Part shown: in pieces, positions 52,915 through 64,000 of the stretch
How the letters are laid out: every line of letters starts with the position of its first letter
How positions within the stretch are numbered: position 1 is the first letter of the stretch
Assembly (NCBI RefSeq): GCF_015905305.1
Contig: NZ_JADZLQ010000001.1
Coordinates: forward strand, 310,001-374,000
Length of the DNA stretch: 64,000 bases
Direction: 5' to 3'
Origin: Pinirhizobacter soli
GTDB taxonomy: Bacteria; Pseudomonadota; Gammaproteobacteria; Xanthomonadales; Rhodanobacteraceae
Notes under the pieces: generated by a model
Seen by the model: the letters and a program-made list of their open reading frames with translations, nothing else
Told to the model about the DNA's origin: nothing
Databases searched by the model: none
Program-made: the position numbers and the translations under genes

Positions 52915-53396
52915 GCCGTTTGGCCGTCCAGGCGTCTAGATGGCAACTTTTGGCAATTTGGCAAATTTCGTAAGAAAACTGTTGACAAACGTTCGCTGCG
53001 GTGCAACAAATGACCTGCAGGCCGATTTTGTGCACCATTTTCCTGTACCGCACGGGGATATTTTCCAGTGAACGCGTTCAGCTACAACCCATCACTCGCT
53101 GTTGGCGTATCGCGTCCCGGTATCCGATGTAGTGACGTCTGTACCTGCTGTCCGAAGCAAAGGCTCTGATACCAGGCGTCCCCTGGTAACAAAACAGCAT
53201 CTGCGCGTAGCACGGCATCACCACAACGCCTGATTAGCCCTGGTCCCACGCGGCCGGGATGGCCAGTTGCGGCTTGGGTGTACGTCGCCAGGGAAGGACG
53301 CGCTTTGCATCGAGGCCACCACGTGGCCAAACCAAATCGCCCCAGGCAGTCGCCTGGACCCATCAGCGTGCGACAAATGTCGCTCTCGGTAGAGTC
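52915..53396. other. Long intergenic region upstream of the TonB receptor
   Basis: No gene is supported in these 482 bases. The left part has three TGGCAA repeats (52941, 52951, 52959) and TTGACA at 52982-52987 with AACAAA seventeen bases on, a possible sigma70 promoter. The perfect palindrome TGAACGCGTTCA at 53069-53080 is described separately. Nothing else stands out from 53081 to the receptor start. Confidence 0.5.
53069..53080. promoter_or_regulatory. Palindrome TGAACGCGTTCA, LacI-family operator-like
   Basis: A perfect 12-bp palindrome with central CG lies about 316 bases before the TonB receptor start and 80 bases after the TTGACA element. LacI/GalR regulators in Xanthomonadales use CG-centred operators of this kind for TonB receptor genes. 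No LacI gene lies in the window. Confidence 0.35.
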
Positions 53397-58866
<5,470 letters not shown>

Positions 58867-58880
58867 GGCGTTTGACCAAG

Positions 58881-58912
58881 GCCGCCCCGGTGATTTGCCG
58901 GGGCGGCTTTTT
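58881..58912 (+). terminator. Intrinsic terminator after katG
   Basis: GCCGCCCCGG and CCGGGGCGGC form a 10-bp stem around TGATTTG, followed by TTTTT. It ends within the last codon of the convergent LysR gene. Confidence 0.9.
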
Positions 58913-59777
58913 ATTGCCCGGCGAGCCATTGTCGGAACGCCTTGACCATCGGCGAATCGGCGCGATGGATCGGCGTCACGAGGTAGTAACCGCCTGGCGA
59001 TGCCAGGGCCACGCGGCCGATACGAACGAGCTTGCCTGCAGCAATGGCATCGGTGACCAGGGGCGCCCGTGCAAGGGCAATACCCTGCCCGGCTTCCGCA
59101 GCCTGCAACAGCAAAGCCGAATCGTCGAATACCGGGCCGGACTGCGCGACAGTACCGGATGTCCGCGTACGCGCAAACCAGACATCCCAGGATTGAAAAT
59201 CGTCGCGTAGAAACACGCCGCGCTTCAGGTCGGCAATGCGGCGGATGCCGAGGCTCTCTACGTAGTGCGGCGATGCCACGGGAAAGATGGCCTCGGCAAA
59301 GAGCTTCTGCGCTCGAAGGCCATGCCAGCGCCCTGAGCCGAAGCGGATACCGGCATCGATGTCCTCGGCATCCAGGTCCACCAGCTCGAAGGTGGCGCGC
59401 AACTTGAAATCCGCACTCGGGTGAGCTTCCAGGAACTGGCCAAGCCGCGGCAGAAGCCAGCGGCTGGCAAGCGACGGCGGAGCCGTGAGCGAAAGGCGAT
59501 CGGCATGGCGAACACGAAGCTGGCGGCCCACATCGGACAACTCATCGAGGAACCTGGCCACCACGTCCAGCAGGCGCATGCCTGCGGGGGTCGGCGTAAC
59601 GTCACGCCGGCTCCGGAGGAAGAGCCGGCTCGAATAGAACGCCTCTAGCGCCTTGATCTGATGGCTTATCGCGCTGGGAGTCAGGTGCAGTTCCTCCGCC
59701 GTGCGGGCGAAGTTCCGCAGGCGCGCCAATGCCTCGAACGTGCGCAGCGTATGCATCGGTGGCAGGGCGTGTTTCAT
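58911..59777 (-). CDS. LysR family transcriptional regulator (GcvA-like)
   Basis: A 288-residue regulator. The N-terminal helix-turn-helix has the GcvA-type FARTAEELHLTPSAISHQIKALEAFYSSRLF, and the effector domain follows from RLSLTAPPSLASRWLLPRL. The divergent neighbour is the MBL-fold gene at 59870, the usual target arrangement. A perfect LysR-type dyad overlaps the region just upstream of its start. The stop falls inside the katG terminator region on the other strand. Confidence 0.88.
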   Translation of the reverse strand: MKHALPPMHTLRTFEALARLRNFARTAEELHLTPSAISHQIKALEAFYSSRLFLRSRRDVTPTPAGMRLLDVVARFLDELSDVGRQLRVRHADRLSLTAPPSLASRWLLPRLGQFLEAHPSADFKLRATFELVDLDAEDIDAGIRFGSGRWHGLRAQKLFAEAIFPVASPHYVESLGIRRIADLKRGVFLRDDFQSWDVWFARTRTSGTVAQSGPVFDDSALLLQAAEAGQGIALARAPLVTDAIAAGKLVRIGRVALASPGGYYLVTPIHRADSPMVKAFRQWLAGQ

Positions 59778-59778
59778 G

Positions 59779-59795
59779 GATGAATGATATTCATC
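59779..59795. promoter_or_regulatory. LysR-type operator GATGAAT-N3-ATTCATC
   Basis: A perfect dyad with a three-base spacer whose core TGAATGATATTCA (59781-59793) obeys the T-N11-A rule of LysR boxes. It lies one base before the LysR start and 75 bases before the MBL gene, so it fits autorepression and control of the divergent operon. Confidence 0.6.
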
Positions 59796-59869
59796 ATTGG
59801 GTGAGGAAGGATCGCTTCAGTGTGTTCGGCTTCTTGCGGATACTAACCCGGCATAGACCGGAGCAGAAC

Positions 59870-60685
59870 ATGCGAGTTGAACAAATCGAAGATGACATCT
59901 GGATCTTCCATGGCGATTTCTACGAATCGGTGGCCACGGTTTTCGTACACCGCGGCAAGGCGCTGCTGATCGACGCGCTTGGAAGCGATGCAGATGCACA
60001 GTGGATGCAGGCGTATATCGAAGGTAACCTTCTGGCCGCGGTGAAGATGATCGTCATGACACACTACATGAGCGATCACATGGCGGGCCTTCGCCTGTTC
60101 CCGGGCGCACAGATCCTCGCTCATCGCGATTACCTGTACACCTATCTGTCTCAGCGGCATCGGACCCAGGACGACGATGCAAGCTACGTTGCGCCCACGG
60201 CGACCTATTCCCAGGAGCTCAATTTCACTTGGGGGGCGCGTGACATCAGGTTATTCCACAATCCGGGCAAGACATTTTGCGCTACGGCGATTGACGTGCC
60301 CAGATGCGACCTGGTGTTCTGCGGCGACGCACTGGTGGGAAACATCGCTTACATCGGCTCATCCGCGCCAAGCCTTATCGATAACGGGCTGGCCAACCTC
60401 GAGCGCCTTCACCGCGGCCGCATCGTACCGGGGCACATCGGCGTGCTTGGCGGCGGTGCATTCAGCCATGCGCGGATCTACCTGAAGAGGCTTGGCGACC
60501 GTGTCCGCGCCTGCCGCGATGCCGATGCCATTGCCAATATCCAGATCGAAGAATGTCTTGCTCCCGGAGTACAGCCGGTGCCCTTCGAAGTGGAGTGGCA
60601 TGGCCGTAATCTTGGCGTTATCGCCGAGCGTCGCGTGTTCTCGGTAGGCCACGATGCGAGCCGGGTTGCGGCGGTATACGCATGA
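59870..60685 (+). CDS. MBL-fold metallo-hydrolase with altered HxHxDH motif
   Basis: A 271-residue metallo-beta-lactamase-fold protein: VEQIEDDIWIFHGDFYESVA at the start, the metal motif region near 60-72, and later HYMSDH context, GDALVGN and VPGHIGVLGG segments with the remaining ligands. The motif HxHxDH reads HYMSDH at residues 65-70, so Met67 stands where the second His is expected. This variant occurs in some quinoprotein-relay-like members, but it would weaken the first metal site. ATG 59870 is preceded by GGAG; the 3' end overlaps the alpha/beta hydrolase start (ATGA). Confidence 0.8.
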   Translation: MRVEQIEDDIWIFHGDFYESVATVFVHRGKALLIDALGSDADAQWMQAYIEGNLLAAVKMIVMTHYMSDHMAGLRLFPGAQILAHRDYLYTYLSQRHRTQDDDASYVAPTATYSQELNFTWGARDIRLFHNPGKTFCATAIDVPRCDLVFCGDALVGNIAYIGSSAPSLIDNGLANLERLHRGRIVPGHIGVLGGGAFSHARIYLKRLGDRVRACRDADAIANIQIEECLAPGVQPVPFEVEWHGRNLGVIAERRVFSVGHDASRVAAVYA

Positions 60686-61656
60686 ACGTTCTTCATCACC
60701 TGCTAGGCATGGTCATGGGATTTGCGCTTGCCGCGGTACCGCTCACCGGCCATTCCGAGGGGCTGCACGAAGGCTGGCAGGCTGTCGATGGCGTTCAACT
60801 GTTCTATCGCGAGGGTGGCGATCCATCCGCGCCGACCCTCGTTCTGCTTCACGGTTATCCATTGTCATCGGTCATGTACGCGCGACTGATGGATGAACTG
60901 GTGCAACAAAGGCATTTGCACGTCATCGCCATGGACTACCCGGCCTTCGGATACTCCGAGGCACCCGATCACCGGCAATGGGCCTACACCTTCGACCATG
61001 TTGCCGATACCGTGCGTCATTTCCTCAAGCTGCGCGGGATCGAACGCTACGGCCTGTATATGCAGGATTATGGCGTGCCGGTAGGCTTTCGTTTGATGAG
61101 TGCCGATCCAGGTGCGATCAGCTTCATCGTGGTGCAGAACGGCGTGATCCATCTGGATGGCTTTCCCGCCGCGCAAGATCCCAACAGCCCGCTGCGCCGC
61201 CACTGGGCGCATCGGGATGCCTCCACCGACGCAAAGCGGACGGCATACGCCCAGGGCTTATTAGCTCCCCGCGCCAACGGCTGGACGGATGAGGAGGATA
61301 TCGGCGCTGATGCCACCTTGCTTATGGTCCAGTCCGCGCAGCGCTCGGGCGTGGTCCAGTCACGCAACGACCTGTGGTTCGACTACGGCAACAACGTCAA
61401 GCGCTATCCCGCCTGGCAGGCGCTGTTGCGGAACATGAAAATTCCCGTCCTGGTCCTCTGGGGCAGCCGCGATGACTTCTTCACCACGCCTGGAGCCCTC
61501 GCATACCTGCGCGATGCCCCGCAGGCGGAGATCCATATTCTCGATGCCGGTCATTTTGCCTCGCTGCAGGTGCCGAGCCAGATCGCCGGGCTCATCTCTA
61601 CCTTCCTGGGGCGACACCCTCAGCTCGCTTGTGCGGCAGGGTGCGGGTCACCCTAG
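60682..61656 (+). CDS. Exported alpha/beta hydrolase, haloalkane dehalogenase/epoxide hydrolase-like
   Basis: A 324-residue protein with a signal peptide (VLHHLLGMVMGFALAAVPLTG). The hydrolase fold has the oxyanion segment LLHGYPLSS (H57, G58), an aspartate nucleophile D129 in YMQDYGVPVGF, an acid in LWGSRDDFF (D264/D265) and the catalytic H291 in LDAGHFASL. An aspartate nucleophile followed by YG indicates the dehalogenase/epoxide hydrolase group and not a serine esterase. Translation is coupled to the MBL gene; both probably act on one xenobiotic-like substrate under the divergent LysR regulator. Confidence 0.82.
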   Translation: MNVLHHLLGMVMGFALAAVPLTGHSEGLHEGWQAVDGVQLFYREGGDPSAPTLVLLHGYPLSSVMYARLMDELVQQRHLHVIAMDYPAFGYSEAPDHRQWAYTFDHVADTVRHFLKLRGIERYGLYMQDYGVPVGFRLMSADPGAISFIVVQNGVIHLDGFPAAQDPNSPLRRHWAHRDASTDAKRTAYAQGLLAPRANGWTDEEDIGADATLLMVQSAQRSGVVQSRNDLWFDYGNNVKRYPAWQALLRNMKIPVLVLWGSRDDFFTTPGALAYLRDAPQAEIHILDAGHFASLQVPSQIAGLISTFLGRHPQLACAAGCGSP

Positions 61657-61693
61657 ACACTTAGCTCCTGCGACGGCGTAAGGGAACGCTATG

Positions 61694-61906
61694 TCAAACA
61701 GCGCTTAGCGCGAATATCGACTCCACCTTCAGGTTCAAGGCGCGGGCGAGCTTCAACGCAAGGAACGTCGACGGAACCATGCGCCCGGCCTCGATCGCAT
61801 TGATCGACTTACGGGTGGTACCGACGAGCTCCGCCAGATCGGCCTGGGTGAGATTCAGCGCCGCCCGATGAACTTTCAAACTATTGGAAAGACGCTCTTC
61901 GACCAC
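61694..61906 (-). CDS. Small XRE-family transcriptional regulator
   Basis: A 70-residue Cro/C1-type protein that is nearly all helix-turn-helix: LNLTQADLAELVGTTRKSINAIEAGRMVPST spans the second to fourth helices, and ALKLARALNLKVESIF closes it. This is the YgzD/YozG-like size class, which usually represses its own operon with a membrane protein. GTG 61906 lies three bases after the upstream stop. The paired palindromes at 62409 and 62430 are its most likely operators. Confidence 0.85.
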   Translation of the reverse strand: MVEERLSNSLKVHRAALNLTQADLAELVGTTRKSINAIEAGRMVPSTFLALKLARALNLKVESIFALSAV

Positions 61907-61909
61907 GGA

Positions 61910-62371
61910 TCAAGCCCGATCGTAGAAGAGAAACACGCCCAGGAAGACCACGGTTCCCAGGGCCACGGTCAAGGCGGCGAGCAACCCCGCCGACCAGGAA
62001 AGCGTCATCACAAAGGACAGCAGGCAGAACAACGCCTGTGCGCCAAGCATGGTCACGAACCCTGCCCTGAAAGCATGTTGGGAGGCGACGAGCCGCAGCT
62101 CATCGTTGAACATCGCGCGCTTGTGTTCTTTGATCTGGGCTGGCTTCGCACTGTGTTGAAGCCGGTTGACCCAGATCGCACCGAAGATGATGACCATGGG
62201 AATCAAGGTCATCAGCCGCTCGGCATTCCGCATTTTGGTGGGATCCGATGACATGCCCGCCACGAGGGCAACTACGCCAAGCAGCACGATCACCATCAGC
62301 GACAGCCACAGGCCGCGCCGCTCGTGGCGAACGAGCCTGTCGCTCCGCTCGTCTGAATTCTCATTGATCAC
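61910..62371 (-). CDS. Membrane protein cotranscribed with an XRE regulator
   Basis: A 153-residue protein with four predicted helices: LWLSLMVIVLLGVVALVAGM, LMTLIPMVIIFGAIWVNRL, a helix in GFVTMLGAQALFCLLSFVMT, and LLAALTVALGTVVFLGVFLFYD. Family not recognised; such membrane partners of small XRE regulators are usually uncharacterised. GTG 62371 is selected by GGGGAG eight bases upstream; a TTG at 62431 would put the operator palindromes inside the coding frame. The XRE gene follows directly. Confidence 0.75.
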   Translation of the reverse strand: MINENSDERSDRLVRHERRGLWLSLMVIVLLGVVALVAGMSSDPTKMRNAERLMTLIPMVIIFGAIWVNRLQHSAKPAQIKEHKRAMFNDELRLVASQHAFRAGFVTMLGAQALFCLLSFVMTLSWSAGLLAALTVALGTVVFLGVFLFYDRA

Positions 62372-62408
62372 TTGAGTCTCCCCGCTGTCTGGCCCGGGGC
62401 GATAATAT

Positions 62409-62420
62409 AACCTATAGGTT
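62409..62420. promoter_or_regulatory. Palindromic operator AACCTATAGGTT, copy 1
   Basis: A perfect 12-bp palindrome 37 bases before GTG 62371 on the minus strand, one of two identical copies with centres 21 bases apart, about two helical turns. This is the typical layout for a dimeric XRE repressor. Confidence 0.7.
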
Positions 62421-62429
62421 CCATTTTGC

Positions 62430-62441
62430 AACCTATAGGTT
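62430..62441. promoter_or_regulatory. Palindromic operator AACCTATAGGTT, copy 2
   Basis: The second copy, separated from the first by nine bases (CCATTTTGC). The two together cover the promoter region of the membrane-protein/XRE operon and lie 15 bases beyond the 3' end of the cupin gene. Confidence 0.7.
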
Positions 62442-62455
62442 ACCCTCCTCCGCGA

Positions 62456-62857
62456 TCACTTTATCCATTCAACCAGCGGCTTTCCCTTGGGAACGATATA
62501 CGTGCCGATTTCCGCCGCATTGGTCTGGCCGACATTCTTCGCGCTGTGAATAACGCCTTTAGGCACGAACAGGACATCACCGGCCTTGAGCTTTACCGAC
62601 GGCTTGCCCTCGAGTTGGTACTCGATCGTGCCCTCGACGACATAGATGATCTCTTCACCCGGATGCCTGTGATTCGGGGCGATCTTCCCCGGATCAATGT
62701 CCACGCGCAGTTGCACGGCCTCCCAGCCGGGAATGCTGATGTCGTTCTTGGATAACTCGGTGCGGTGGGTTCCCGTTTGCTGCGCCTGTGCAGCATGGGG
62801 CACCAGGCTGCCTGCGACGACCAGCAGGCTCGCAGCCGCGACGTTCAACACGTTCAT
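62456..62857 (-). CDS. Exported cupin domain protein
   Basis: About 133 residues with a signal peptide (MNVLNVAAASLLVVAGSLV, then an AQAQQ site) and one cupin_2 barrel: HRHPGEEIIYVVEGTIEYQLEG gives the first motif with two His and a Glu, and KAGDVLFVPKGVIHSAKNVG the second with the last His. The metal and substrate are unknown. ATG 62857 follows GAGGAG at seven bases. It lies 63 bases downstream of the Ohr gene on the same strand and may be cotranscribed with it. Confidence 0.82.
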   Translation of the reverse strand: MNVLNVAAASLLVVAGSLVPHAAQAQQTGTHRTELSKNDISIPGWEAVQLRVDIDPGKIAPNHRHPGEEIIYVVEGTIEYQLEGKPSVKLKAGDVLFVPKGVIHSAKNVGQTNAAEIGTYIVPKGKPLVEWIK

Positions 62858-62920
62858 GGAATTCTCCTCGATCAGCCGGTTCGACACAGCGGGGACTGGT
62901 CGAACCGGCTTGGCAGTGCG

Positions 62921-63367
62921 TCAGGTGGTCGCCACGGTCACGGCAACGTCGATGTTGCCCTTGACGGCCTTCGAGTAAGGGCAGATCAGATGGGCGGAGT
63001 GAACGATGGCCTCGGCGATATCCTGTGCCAGACCTGGCAGACGGACATTGAACCTGGCACCGAGGAACCAGCCTGGACCCGTCTGACCCACATCCACTTC
63101 GATGTCCACCGAAGCATCAGCCGGAAGCGTGACCTTCTTCAGCGAGGCCGCCAGATTAAGTGCACTGGTGTAGCAAGCCGACCAGGCGCCCGCGAACAAT
63201 TGCTCGGCGGTCGGGTGGGTTACGACGGCGTTGAACTCATAGTTCTCGCCACCCGGCGTCGACAGCTTGATGTCGACGACGTCGTGATCGGCACGCTGTG
63301 CCTTGGGATCGTGATTGACTTTAGTGTGGGTCTTGCCCGTAAAAATGACTTTTTCGATCTTGGTCAT
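62921..63367 (-). CDS. ohr: Organic hydroperoxide resistance protein (Ohr/OsmC family)
   Basis: A 148-residue thiol peroxidase. The peroxidatic C65 is in FAGAWSACYTSAL and the resolving C129 in HLICPYSKAVKGN, the standard Ohr pair, with E55 in PTAEQLFAGA near the active site. Ohr detoxifies fatty-acid and other organic hydroperoxides, and in many bacteria is controlled by OhrR; no ohrR gene is in the window. It is divergent from the PadR gene. OsmC is the alternative, but the sequence around both cysteines favours Ohr. Confidence 0.88.
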   Translation of the reverse strand: MTKIEKVIFTGKTHTKVNHDPKAQRADHDVVDIKLSTPGGENYEFNAVVTHPTAEQLFAGAWSACYTSALNLAASLKKVTLPADASVDIEVDVGQTGPGWFLGARFNVRLPGLAQDIAEAIVHSAHLICPYSKAVKGNIDVAVTVATT

Positions 63368-63481
63368 GAAGTGTTCCTCCGGGGATCCCTGCCCCCTTCA
63401 TCATGCGCCTGCCATGACTACCAGCACATTCACTATACCGAGCTTCGCACTAGTCTAATTCCCAAGCTAGGGAAATCAGAC

Positions 63482-63844
63482 ATGGGCGACCTCGACGCAC
63501 ATTTTCGCAAGTTCAGGCGTGAGCTCAGTTCCGGCACGGTGTCGCTTGCCCTGCTGGCCATCCTGGCGGCCGCCGACGAGCCCATGTATGGCTACCAGAT
63601 TGCCAAGCGCTTCGAGCGCGAGGGCGACGGCGTGCTTATCGGCAAGCAGAGCGCGCTGTATCCGGTGTTGCGCACGCTTGAGGGCAACGGCTTGCTCGAT
63701 AGCCATGTCGAACCCTCCGACACCGGCCCGCCGCGACGTTATTACCGGATCAATGCGAATGGCCGCGAGGCACTGCGTGATTGGACCTCTGCCTGGACTT
63801 CCACCCGCGACTTCGTCGATACCGCGCTTGAGGATGTGAAATGA
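63482..63844 (+). CDS. PadR family transcriptional regulator
   Basis: A 120-residue regulator with the PadR winged helix: LALLAILAAADEPMYGYQIAKRFE, GVLIGKQSALYPVLRTLEGNGLL and the wing RRYYRINANGREAL. PadR proteins repress stress, efflux or HAAS-containing membrane genes. ATG 63482 follows AGGGAAA. Its last four bases overlap the start of a HAAS-domain gene, the usual partner. Confidence 0.88.
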   Translation: MGDLDAHFRKFRRELSSGTVSLALLAILAAADEPMYGYQIAKRFEREGDGVLIGKQSALYPVLRTLEGNGLLDSHVEPSDTGPPRRYYRINANGREALRDWTSAWTSTRDFVDTALEDVK

Positions 63845-64000
63845 ATACTGCCGCCTCGCCCTACCCCACCACCATCAAGCGGTATCTGGATGAATTGCGC
63901 AAGGCGCTGGACGGATCGGATCCCGCGCTCGTGCAGGATGCCCTCTACGACGCAGAGGATTACTTGCGTTCGGAAATGAGCGAGAACCCCGGCAAATCCG
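63841..64000 (+). CDS. HAAS domain protein (DUF1700-like), 5' part only
   Basis: The visible 53 residues, with IKRYLDELRKALDGSDPAL and ALYDAEDYLRSEM, match the HAAS helical signalling domain found N-terminal to membrane segments in proteins encoded next to PadR. The start overlaps the PadR stop (ATGA), and the gene runs past the window end. The membrane part cannot be judged here. Confidence 0.75.
   Translation, partial: MNTAASPYPTTIKRYLDELRKALDGSDPALVQDALYDAEDYLRSEMSENPGKS

Noticed and set aside
62372-62431. TTG start at 62431 for the membrane protein.
   Set aside because: It would put the first operator palindrome, and part of the second, inside the coding sequence and lacks a ribosome-binding site; GTG 62371 has GGGGAG.

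Overview
The window (about 62 % GC, dense coding on both strands) looks like a chromosomal stretch of a gammaproteobacterium of the Xanthomonadales, most likely Rhodanobacteraceae (Dyella/Luteibacter-like). The grounds are an Oar-type TonB receptor, a cyo-type oxidase next to poxB, many LysR and Lrp regulators, and the general style of the proteins. The genus is an inference. I see no tRNA, rRNA, CRISPR array, insertion sequence or phage gene. Two gene remnants (5583-5693 and 10078-10533) show small-scale decay.

Layout. 1-5 kb: an aldehyde/xanthine dehydrogenase operon (FAD/4Fe-4S subunit, molybdenum subunit, XdhC-like chaperone, MocA-like cytidylyltransferase), probably entered just after its 2Fe-2S subunit. 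5-10.5 kb: small periplasmic proteins, a CMD-family protein, an NmrA-like reductase divergent from a LysR gene, and a flavin reductase. 10.7-17.7 kb: a CoA-thioester operon of acyl-CoA dehydrogenase, enoyl-CoA hydratase, CaiB-type CoA transferase, YWTD propeller, 3-hydroxyacyl-CoA dehydrogenase and a two-domain CoA transferase, closed by a strong terminator. 17.9-24.2 kb: a second catabolic-looking operon (YcaC-like hydrolase, XapX, amidohydrolase, DoxX, periplasmic VOC protein, AlgE-like porin, DUF1275). 24.2-30.8 kb: two HisKA_3 kinases without an adjacent regulator, an MFS transporter and a PucR-type regulator. 30.9-36.8 kb: cyoABCD divergent from poxB, which together form a short pyruvate-to-oxygen electron route. 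36.9-41.6 kb: a ytcA-mdtNOP-like efflux operon. 41.7-46.7 kb: an antitoxin-like orphan, a LuxR-type response regulator, an AraC regulator, a beta-propeller protein and an uncharacterised protein with an HExxH motif. 46.8-52.9 kb: an MFS transporter, a diaminopropionate ammonia-lyase-like enzyme, Lrp, a GST, DUF2059, SnoaL and exonuclease III. 53-59.8 kb: an Oar-like TonB receptor, katG and LysR. 59.9-64 kb: MBL-fold and alpha/beta hydrolases, a membrane protein with an XRE repressor, a cupin, Ohr and a PadR/HAAS pair cut by the window end.

The most interesting signal is a 12-bp inverted repeat, consensus ACTC(A/G)AAAG(A/T)GT. It occurs six times, always between genes, from 14.1 to 43.9 kb, in front of the YWTD/dehydrogenase/CoA-transferase genes, the hydrolase/amidohydrolase operon, the MFS gene, between cyo and poxB, in front of the LuxR-type response regulator and in front of the propeller gene at 43963. 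I read this as one local regulon joining CoA catabolism, respiration and signalling; the regulator is unproven. A second clear signal is a pair of identical 12-bp palindromes two helical turns apart in front of the XRE-controlled membrane-protein pair.
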